This document shows, piece after piece, positions 32,699-40,476 of a DNA stretch of 53,053 bases. Origin of the DNA: Mesostigma viride (lineage: Eukaryota > Streptophyta > Mesostigmatophyceae > Mesostigmatales > Mesostigmataceae); contig RPFO01000154.1 of NCBI GenBank assembly GCA_009746045.1, positions 2,383,501 through 2,436,553 of the forward strand, written 5' to 3'. The notes under the pieces are model-generated. The model saw nothing but the letters and a program-made list of their open reading frames with translations. It was not told the origin of the DNA and ran no database searches. The position numbers were made by a program, and so were the translations under genes. The stretch's first letter is position 1. Every line of letters begins with the position of its first letter.

Positions 32699-34502
32699 AT
32701 GGCGGAGTATCTGAGTGAAACAGAGAGGCTGCGGGCAGAACGACTGTGTTATGGACGAACTGCGGGTGTTTGCCTCTTAGGCCATGCCGATGGGGCAGAC
32801 AACAACTGTCGGGGCCGAAATGGTGAAAGCTGCAACCTATTTGCTCATGCGATCTGCGTCAAGGCAATTGACGGGAATAAAAATGGGGAGGAGTGGTGGT
32901 GCCCAGGATGCCGTGACCCCGGTGGCGTGAAAGTTGCCAATCTCCAAGCTTCGGGTTCGAACGGTCATCATGAGGTCGGCACTCCCCCCCGGCCCTGGGG
33001 TCCGCTGCTAACAAGTTTCTTCCAAACACCGACAAAGACCGGCGCATGTTGATGGATGATTCCGGATGCAAGGCCGTTGACGACTTCGAGAAAGCACATC
33101 ACCAGGCACCCGGCAGGAAGCTAGTGTTTCCTCGTACTACCGACGGCCATGCCACCCAGGAATCAGATGCACGCAGCAAGGAGGACGTGCCGTCAATTCC
33201 GGCTGATGCCAGCAAGGGCGTTCAATCGAGTGATGAAAAGTCGACCGCGGGGGTGGTGGACGATGACCTACCCGACTCCTCACACCCCCGCGACTCCGCG
33301 ACTCCCCCCTGTGCAGGCGGTGCAGAACATGGAGACCACGCTAACCTTGACGAGGCCCAGCCGGCAGCAGCTGCCATGCCTGGCAGCGCTAGCAGTGCGA
33401 CACGGCGCGCCAGCTTTGATGCAGCGAACCTCAAGTCCGGCGACCAACTTGCGTCGGAAGCTCCAGCGTTTATGACGTGGCTTCCCTCCCCTGATGGCCC
33501 CTCCCCTGGCCATCTCCGTGTTGGACAATTGGTTCGCGTCGCCATCCCTCATAAGGAGTTTGGCAAACCCCTCTTCCCCAAGGTAATTCTTGGGTTTCAT
33601 TTGTACCCTGGAGGAGCGGGGATCTTCCTGGCCAACACACCGTACGGAAGAAAGGACATCATGGAAAAGGCTGTCAAGAGCGGGGGGACCAAGCTGACGC
33701 CTGATCCCCCAGCATATTACGTGAACTGGGCTCAGCAATCCCAGGCCCTTCGGCCCGTCTTCATGGAGGATGGTGCTGTCGCCACGGTTGGCGACCTGAC
33801 CGTCCTGCGCGACCGGCTAGATGCTGTGTGCGAATACCTGCCAAACGCAGGTCTGGCGGCGCTTCGAGCCACATCTGGTGGCTTGATCTACACAAACAAA
33901 GGCGAGGCCGTCAAGTTTGACTTGGTAAAGGACTTCCCAAAGCGCGTCGCACCACCACCAGCTGCCACGGCACCACCACCAGCTGCCACTTCCAGCCAAC
34001 CTCGCGCTAACAAAAGCGTGCCAGAGGCGCAGCTGGTTCACCCCACACGCTCCAAGCGTGTGAAGGCGGACAGCCAGCAGCCAACTGCAGAGCCCAAGTG
34101 CGGTGTTCAAGTGCCAGTCAAGCCGAGCACCGAAGCCAGGGCGAGTGGTGTTCGCAACAAGAGGCCTCCCTCGAGCTCGGTATATGTACGCTGCGATGAC
34201 TCGGGTGAAGAACGCGACTCGGACCAAGAAGTAGCGAAGCTACGCCGCACAAGCAGTACAACGGACCAGCACAAGCAGTACAACGCGGAGGTTGCGCAGC
34301 TGCAACGCAAGATGCAGGAGATGGAACAGCAACAGCAGCAGCAGCAGCAGCAGCACCAACAGCAGCAGCAGCAGCTCCTACAGCAGCTGCAGCAGCAGCA
34401 GCAAATGCAGCAGCAGCAGCAGCCTTTGCAACAGCAGCAGCAGGAGCCGCCGCCGCAGCAGCTGCTGCAGCCACAGCAGCTGCTGCAGCTCTCACAGCTC
34501 CT

Positions 34503-34544
<42 letters not shown>

Positions 34545-35266
34545 GCAGCCGGCGCCGCCGCCACAGCAGCAGCAGCTGCTGCAGCAGCTCCTACAGCAGC
34601 TGCAGCAGCAGCCGCCGCCGCCGCACCAGCAACTACAGCAGCTGCTGCAGCCGCCGATGCAGCAACAGCTGCTACAGCAGCAGCATCCGCAGCAGCTGGT
34701 GCTGCAGCAACTGCAGCAGCTGCTGCAACAACAGCAACACTATCGCCTCCCACTCCCTGCCGCTACAACGACTACACGAGTAATTGACGGGGACGCCGAA
34801 GTAGCGCCCCTCGCGCAAGTGCAGCAAATGCTGGCTCAGATGCAACTTCCCCAGGTATGTCCTTTCCTATTGTGATTTCTTTGAATCAACATAATCTGCC
34901 TTTGTGAATAGTTTGTTGGAGTATATAGGATATATTTGTTTGGTTTGTTGATTATTCCTTCATATACCGTGCCCTAAGGCATGCTGGCTTGATGTGCTGG
35001 GTGGTGGTGTGCAGGTTGGTGGACGCCGGCTCCCATCCATTGACCCCTTCTCTGGCACGGTCTCTGTGGCGGTGGCTGCGCTCAACTCAATTGCGACACT
35101 GGCCATGTCTGGGAACACGACGCCCGTGCCACGATGGCGCCCGGTGACCACGTGGGTGCCATCATCCGTGTCAGCTCCGCCCAACTATGGTGTCGGCCGC
35201 CCATTGCAGCAGTGGCCAAACTTCTCCAATGACTGGACTATGAGCAATGACTGGTTTACCAGCTAA
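32699..35266 (+). CDS. PHD-like zinc finger and glutamine-rich protein, cargo of the giant element
   Basis: I do not recognise a named family. Segment 1 (32699-33052) holds a C4HC3-like PHD pattern: LCYGRTAGVC, then cysteines in NNCRG and ESCNL, FAHAIC, and WWCPGC. Segment 2 (33046-34854) is in another frame. The two would fuse naturally through a one-base change in the C-run at 32984-32990, giving VGTPPALGSAANKFLPNT, so a frameshift or a sequencing error is likely. Segment 2 has a middle domain with VGQLVRVAIPHKEFGKPLFP and GIFLANTPYG, then a coiled-coil start (EVAQLQRKMQEMEQ) and about 140 residues of CAG-rich polyglutamine (34321-34740). A 160-base intron (34855-35014, GTATGT to GCAG) joins in phase to an 83-residue last exon ending at 35266. 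The protein is likely nuclear and chromatin-associated (inference). Confidence 0.7.
34855..35014 (+). other. Intron of the PHD-polyQ gene
   Basis: GTATGT donor and GCAG acceptor. Splicing joins codon LPQ to VGGRRLPS in phase 0. Retention would end the protein after a few residues. A spliced gene inside the element argues that it is expressed as an ordinary nuclear gene. Confidence 0.75.
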
Positions 35267-35489
35267 GCTTATACTAGTTTCTGATGTATTATTAAGTGAG
35301 CCAGTGCTTCTAGTAGAAGGTGATGTCTTAGTACTTATTGTATATTCATGCTGGACTGAAAGAGTACGTGGCGTGCCACTGGCAGCCGAGACATGTGCCT
35401 TGTCGATGGCCTGGGTTGCTCTTGTGCCATCCCATTTCATCTCAGATTGAATCATGAAGTTTCATGATTCAGTTGATGCTTGCAAGTTT

Positions 35490-36670
35490 CCAGCCTGACA
35501 TGATCGATCGAGTTCATTTGGTCGCACAAAAATGTTTTATTCAAGAGAACAGTGGCAATGGCATCAAACTGCATTGTTTTCCTTTCATTTGTCACCTTTT
35601 GAGCTGTAAACAGTCTATTTTCATGGTCTACATGCTGCCTGCAAGAATCCAGCCTGATATGAGTTCATTTGTTCACTATTCATATTTGTTTCATGTAAGA
35701 AAAGGGGGAAAATGACGAAAAACTGCACATGTATGCTGTCACATGTCACCATTTGAGCTCAGAATGAGCCCAATTTTTGTGGGTGGTCTATTTTCATGGT
35801 CTACATGCTGCCTGCAAGAATCCAGCCTGATATGAGTTCATTTGTTCACTATTCATATTTGTTTCATGTAAGAAAAGGGGGAAAATGACGAAAAACTGCA
35901 CATGTATGCTGTCACATGTCACCATTTGAGCTCAGAATGAGCCCAAATTTTGTGGGTGGTCTATTTTCATGGTCTACATGCTGCCTGCAAGAATCCAGCC
36001 TGATATGAGTTCATTTGTTCACTATTCATATTTGTTTCATGTAAGAAAAGGGGGAAAATGACTAAAAACTGCACATGTATGCTGTCACATGTCACCATTT
36101 GAGCTCAGAATGAGCCCAAATTTTGTGGGTGGTCTATTTTCATGGTCTACATGCTGCCTGCAAGAATCCAGCCTGATATGAGTTCATTTGTTCACTATTC
36201 ATATTTGTTTCATGTAAGAAAAGGGGGAAAATGACGAAAAACTGCACATGTATGCTGTCACATGTCACCATTTGAGCTCAGAATGAGCCCAATTTTTGTG
36301 GGTGGTCTATTTTCATGGTCTAGATGCTGCCTGCAAGAACCCAGCCTGATATGAGTTCATTTGTCCACTGTTCATATTTGTTTCATGTAAGAAAAGGGGG
36401 AAAATGACGAAAAACTGCACATGTATGCTGTCACATGTCACCATTTGAGCTCAGAATGAGCCCAATTTTTGTGGGTGGTCTATTTTCATGGTCTAGATGC
36501 TGCCTGCAAGAATCCAGCCTGATATGAGTTCATTTGTTCACTATTCATATTTGTTTCATGTAAGTAAAGGGGGGAAATGACGAAAAACTGCACATGTATG
36601 CTGTCACATGTCACCATTTGAGCTCAGAATGAGCCCAATTTTTGTGGGTGGTCTATTTTCATGGTCTGAA
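35490..36670 (-). repeat. Right arm: inverted 173 bp repeat array
   Basis: These are the same units as the left arm, on the opposite strand. CCAGCCTG anchors lie at 35490, 35649, 35822, 35995, 36168, 36341 and 36514; all but the first interval are 173. The innermost unit is degenerate, as on the left. The array stops about 115 bases before the right inverted terminus. Confidence 0.93.
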
Positions 36671-37206
36671 GGCTGGATGACCCCTGCTTTATTGACAAAT
36701 ATAAGGACAAATATAAGGATTTAATCACATGTGGAAAAATTGAGTAAAATTTATGAAATTGAGCAAACACTTATGAATCCCCTCCCATTTCACCGGAAAA
36801 AAAAACTTGATGTCCAGCTCCGGCAGACCAAGGCGGGGCAGCCGGTGTACTGGAAGGGGGCGGCCATCTACGTCGGCCACAAGCCAGGTGGCAGGCGACC
36901 CCCGCGGCCCCAGCGACTCCAGACGCCCCAGCTTAGGGGAATACAGCAGTAGTAGTAGTGTAGCATAGATAGACTGTGGCCATGTACATTCTGATCCACA
37001 TGTACATCCTGACTGTGGCCATGTACATGTACGCCTCCTAGAGGCACTATATCCCACTGAGCTAAGCCATGCGCTTTATTTAATCATGTACATGTGTGCC
37101 TATGATGAGCCACACTCCAGATGATGCCTAGCTTTATTTAGTTATGTTGTGCCCATGCAGGGAGTAAAGTTCTCTCTGCTGAGACGCCATGCCCTAGCTT
37201 TTGTAT

Positions 37207-37444
37207 TCTGATCAGACACTCCGCAAAGGTGAAAACCTTTGCGTTCAGTGCCAGGCCGCGGAAAACGCGGAAAACGCGATCTGCAAATGAATCCGACCGG
37301 AATCGAACTGGGGACCTCTCGCACCAATTTTGCTGACTATAGGACGGACGTCTCCGGATACCATGGCATCGCCAACTTACACCTACAGTCATCCGCAAAA
37401 GTTCTCCTGTCCGGGGAGTGATGCAAGCCTTTCGGATTTGGTAT
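37207..37444 (-). mobile_element. tRNA-derived SINE
   Basis: It is flanked by the 11 bp duplication AGCTTTTGTAT (37196-37206 and 37445-37455) inside the LINE B 3' UTR. On the minus strand it contains a good RNA polymerase III B-box (AGTTCGATTCC) and a weaker A-box-like TAGTCAGCAAAATTGG upstream. A TCCGTCC/GGTCGGA pair could form an acceptor-like stem. No intact tRNA fold with an anticodon arm is visible. It ends CTGATCAG. Confidence 0.65.
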
Positions 37445-37974
37445 AGCTTTTGTATAGCTATGCTGATCTTCCCCCCCATGACAGGCTCCCGGCCTTCGCT
37501 GGGCATAGCTTGAAGATCATGGGGATGCAAGCTAGTGCCCTGGTGCACCTAGAGCAAGAAGGGTCCTTTACATCCCCACCCTTGCAGGAAGTAGCTTAGG
37601 ATGTATGATAGGCCATATGCCCCCTCTCAAGGGCTATGTGCTACATATACTCCCAACGGAGTTATGTTACAATTCAATTCAATTCAATTCAATTGTGCAA
37701 GAAGATCAGCTAGGTGCCCATAATCATGGTGTATAATCATGTGTTGTTAGTGATCTTGCCACCATTTGCTAGCATGCATTAATTCCAGCATCATCTTTGC
37801 CTGCAACGTAAGCTCATGGATCACTCACCCTATCCAAGCCTTTCATTACTTACACGTGCCTCTTTCTTTCAGTATATTGCACGCGTTATGCATGGAATGA
37901 AAACCCAGCCCCTCCCTTCCCACGAGGCATGTGCTCAACATGCACGTTGTGAGAGTGGACGATGCTTTGGCTAT

Positions 37975-38220
37975 TAAAAATTAAATTAAATTACATTATA
38001 ACATGTCTCCGTTGGGAGATCATGTAGCACATATTCTGGACAGGTTGGATGGGTGGTGTGGAGGAAGCCGCGTAATCGAACTAACCTAACTCTAAGCTAC
38101 ATCTAGTCTAGAAAAGCCTATCTACGCTACTCATCAAAACGGCTCCTCCTTTGATTGGGGGGAGGCGGCTTGCCCACAGGGGCTGGCGTGTGCGCCTTGT
38201 CGACAATCTTCTTCCACCGC
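37975..38220 (-). mobile_element. LINE A 3' fragment
   Basis: It is flanked by the 11 bp duplication GCTTTGGCTAT (37964-37974 and 38221-38231). The minus strand carries the ORF2 terminus (WKKIVDKAHTPAPVGKPPPP) and the 3' tail. It is inserted in the P2 element, which resumes exactly after 38231. Confidence 0.87.
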
Positions 38221-38513
38221 GCTTTGGCTATGGCTGCCTGATTCAGTCATATTAGGCCATCCAGTACGTCATGATGTTTGATACATGTTTGATGCTGTAT
38301 AACTTTTACGACACCTATTTTCAACGTTTTGACCCTCCAAGCTCACTATGGCCCCGTTTATGGGGCTCGTGTGGTTGCGCCAATGATGTTGTGAAGGGCT
38401 CTCATTTTTCCCACTGCGTTGTACTGCGTTGTGTTTGTGATGCTAATGAAAAATAGCTCCAGTGGCCCAATATGGGCCTGAGTTTTGTTCCACAAAGCCG
38501 GCCTGCATATGTT

Positions 38514-38614
38514 CTGATCAGGCACTCCGCAAAGGTGAAAACCATTTGCGTTCAGTGCCGGGCCGCGGAAAACGCGGAAAAACGCGATCTGCAAATGAAT
38601 CCGACCAGAATCGG
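38514..38614 (-). mobile_element. 5'-truncated copy of the tRNA-derived SINE
   Basis: It matches the 3' part of the SINE at 37207-37444, with the same CTGATCAG end. It is flanked by a 7 bp duplication ATATGTT (38507-38513 and 38615-38621). It is truncated just before the B-box. Confidence 0.7.
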
Positions 38615-38627
38615 ATATGTTGCCTAT

Positions 38628-39079
38628 CAAGGAGACAACCAGCGCAGGCCAGAAATCGGGAGAATCCGGACCATGGTAGCTCGAGCCTGCCGTTATCTTG
38701 TCCGCGTGTTCGAGTCGTTCAGGATGATGAAGATGAATGGTGATGGAAATTGTGTAGCCGTGTGCATTGAAATTATGGCTGGCTTACGTGAAGAGCGACG
38801 AGAGGACCTAGACGGTGGGGCCGGAAACAGCATGCTTGATCAGGGCGTGTGTTTCGAGCCTAACTGGCCGGGAGTGTCTAGTGGTGAGCACCATTGCTGC
38901 GATCGCTCTCCCACCATTTACGAGGAAATATATACCCGCAAATGGATCGAAAACCACTGAAAAGGTCTAGCTAGTCAGTCATCACGTTAGCCATGCCATG
39001 ATTCCAAACGCCCAAGAACTGCACACGGTGCAAAGGCAAAAAGCTGTCATCCGGCTAGCCGGATGACAGCACTTTCAAA
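38628..39079 (-). mobile_element. Longest family C element
   Basis: It is flanked by TGCCTAT (38621-38627 and 39080-39086). It is the most complete family C copy, 452 bp. Near its right end lies a perfect 28 bp palindrome centred on CGGCTAGCCG (about 39045-39072), absent from the truncated copies. The reverse complement is the likely sense strand. Confidence 0.7.
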
Positions 39080-39424
39080 TGCCTATAGCTAGCTCGTGCA
39101 AGAAGCCAGATTTTTTTCATGAACCATTTTACGTGAATAAGCACATGACTTGTGACCTAGGGTCAACAAATCGCGGTCATGGTCAGACCCCCTGTATTCA
39201 AACCAGTGTATCTCTCTAATGCATGAATTAGCATGTTGTAGGTCTGAGTAGCTAAAAAAAAACTTTGATAATTTATGGGCTTTCAGGAAAGTATATACAT
39301 GACCATGAAAAAAAAAATCCTTAGGTGCTATACGCGTTCTAAAAAAAGCTTACAACGCGATATTGAATTGAATTGAATTGTAACATAACTCCGTTGGGAG
39401 TATATGTAGCACATAGCCCAGAGC

Positions 39425-40402
39425 ATGCCAGTCGCACGTTTGAGCCTGGACGACATCGCTGCCTTCCTTGGCTTCAGCGACGCCGAGGTGCGACGCGTGC
39501 TGCAGCTCCGCTACGAACACAACGCCCCGATTCGCCACCCTCGCACCGGCCAGGTTATGGACGCTCCTTCGGATACCATTGATGCTTTGGAGCCCAAGGA
39601 TTGCCGTCTTGCATGTCTTATTTCGTGCTGCTCTGAACTTGTCGAGCTGCCGGCGACACCCATCGCCAGGCCAGCCCCCGCGACCGACACTACCGTGCCG
39701 CTGCAGGACCTCGCACAGTCTTTTACGACCGTGCAGGGCGACATTAAGGTCCTGAAGGAGACGATGCTGGAGCTGAAGAAAGCCATGGCAGCCCCTGCCA
39801 AAACTACCACGTTTGCCGATGTCACCGGCAAGCAATTGACCACCATTGTTCAACAGGCGGCCAAGTCTGCAGCTACCGCTGCGGTCACCCAGAATGCAGT
39901 GCAGCAACGCCAACGCAATATGGTAATCAAAGGCTTCCAGAAAGGCGCGGCAGCACAGGAGACAGCACACTCACTTGCCGAGGAGCTGCGCGGCCCAGCG
40001 TTTCTGGGGAAGCTGCAGCTCCAGAACCGTGTTGCCATTGAACGTGCCATTCGGCTGCCAGGCCCTCTGGGCCTGGTCGTCGTCACCATGGCCTCCATGC
40101 ACGACAAACGCCTCGTGCTGGGAGCACGTCGTCTGCTCCAACGCGATGACTTCAGCCTCGACGAGGACTACACGACGGCTCAACTGAAGGCGAGGAGCGC
40201 GGTGTGGAACAGCACCATCGTCCAGGAGACCAAGAAGCAAGAGACCAAGGGTAAGCGCATTAAGTTGCGTCTGCTTCAGGATGGCTCCTTTGCAGCATTC
40301 TTTGATGGGCACAGGATTACAGGTGTTCCGCTTAACACCCCCGGAGCGGAGTCTCGTCAGGCGTCTAGCCAGAAGGGTGCTGCCTCTGTTGGTAGACAGT
40401 AG
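39425..40402 (+). CDS. LINE A ORF1 protein
   Basis: 325 residues, intact. The N-terminus has a compact SLDDIAAFLGFSDAEVRRVL segment. Residues about 95-165 are predicted coiled coil by eye (VQGDIKVLKETMLELKKAM). Residues 165-310 carry an RRM-like and C-terminal domain pattern (NMVIKGFQKG, RLLQRDDFSLDEDYT, IKLRLLQDGSFAAFFDGHRI). By analogy with L1 ORF1 it would be an RNA-binding chaperone that coats the element RNA. No CCHC zinc knuckle is seen. The stop codon lies 74 bases before the ORF2 start. Confidence 0.85.
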   Translation: MPVARLSLDDIAAFLGFSDAEVRRVLQLRYEHNAPIRHPRTGQVMDAPSDTIDALEPKDCRLACLISCCSELVELPATPIARPAPATDTTVPLQDLAQSFTTVQGDIKVLKETMLELKKAMAAPAKTTTFADVTGKQLTTIVQQAAKSAATAAVTQNAVQQRQRNMVIKGFQKGAAAQETAHSLAEELRGPAFLGKLQLQNRVAIERAIRLPGPLGLVVVTMASMHDKRLVLGARRLLQRDDFSLDEDYTTAQLKARSAVWNSTIVQETKKQETKGKRIKLRLLQDGSFAAFFDGHRITGVPLNTPGAESRQASSQKGAASVGRQ

Positions 40403-40476
40403 GTAGACAACCTTCCTCGTCGGCTCGCGGCTAACAGGCTTCGGGGACAGCCTCTAAATAGTCCCGTTCCACTACC

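Larger units (their letters stand above)
27495..36811. mobile_element. Giant TIR element with inverted 173 bp repeat arms and a PHD-polyQ gene
   Basis: It splits the LINE B ORF1: sequence before 27495 and after 36811 joins the frame seen intact on the minus strand at 44600-44850. Both sides carry GTCCAG (27489-27494 and 36812-36817), a possible 6 bp duplication. Inverted termini of about 33 bp begin GAGGGGATTCATA (27511 inward; 36784 inward on the other strand). Inside are 173 bp repeat arms (27591-30700 left, 35490-36670 right, inverted), a zinc-finger/glutamine-rich gene (32699-35266) and decayed Harbinger-like transposase pieces. The outermost 16-27 bases on each side do not pair, so exact borders are uncertain. 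Confidence 0.72.
27066..37691 (+). mobile_element. LINE B, an ORF1-only retroelement, split by a giant element
   Basis: It is flanked by the 11 bp duplication ATTGTGCAAGA (27055-27065 and 37692-37702). Own sequence: 27066-27494, 36818-37206 and 37456-37691. ORF1 starts at 27076 and encodes a short coiled-coil-like stretch, then an RRM-like segment (LNVIVKNLKMEEGE) and a C-terminal domain (VAHRLP, LLTFKTPADKISFLRRRKRL) as in L1-type ORF1 proteins. One frameshift lies near 27260. The frame continues after the giant insertion (LRQTKAGQPVYW, VGHKP) to stops near 36950. A roughly 500 bp 3' UTR and a (CAATT)n tail follow. No endonuclease or reverse transcriptase is present. Confidence 0.8.
26098..39361. 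mobile_element. piggyBac-like element copy P2, inverted and multiply interrupted
   Basis: The surviving pieces 26098-27065, 37703-37974, 38232-38513 and 39087-39361 reconstruct the same element as P1 in the opposite orientation. The left terminus is CTCGTGTTTTTTT, one mismatch to P1, preceded by TTAA. The right terminus is missing: sequence stops at the subterminal palindrome where a LINE B tail begins. Intervening blocks are a LINE B (27066-37691), a LINE A fragment, a SINE fragment and a family C element, each with its own target duplication. Confidence 0.8.

Noticed and set aside
34118-34753. 211-residue minus-strand alanine-rich frame
   Set aside because: It is the reverse complement of CAG-rich DNA encoding polyglutamine on the plus strand; the plus strand has the zinc finger, intron and stop structure.
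27591-36670. 173 bp repeats as a centromeric satellite
   Set aside because: Arrays are short, inverted relative to each other and tied to matching termini. A centromeric origin cannot be excluded but is not needed.
27489-36817. GTCCAG as a proven 6 bp target duplication of the giant element
   Set aside because: The bases between GTCCAG and the matching termini (16 left, 27 right) do not pair and may be filler, so the duplication is kept only as a possibility.
37290-37400. Possible functional tRNA gene on the minus strand
   Set aside because: B-box and acceptor-like stem are visible but there is no coherent anticodon arm, and target duplications mark it as part of a SINE.
38730-38960. Plus-strand frame with an OTU-protease-like GDGNC motif
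   Set aside because: Other copies lose the cysteine. The truncation pattern and fixed CAARGAGACAACC end show that the family C element runs on the minus strand. The motif is probably chance.
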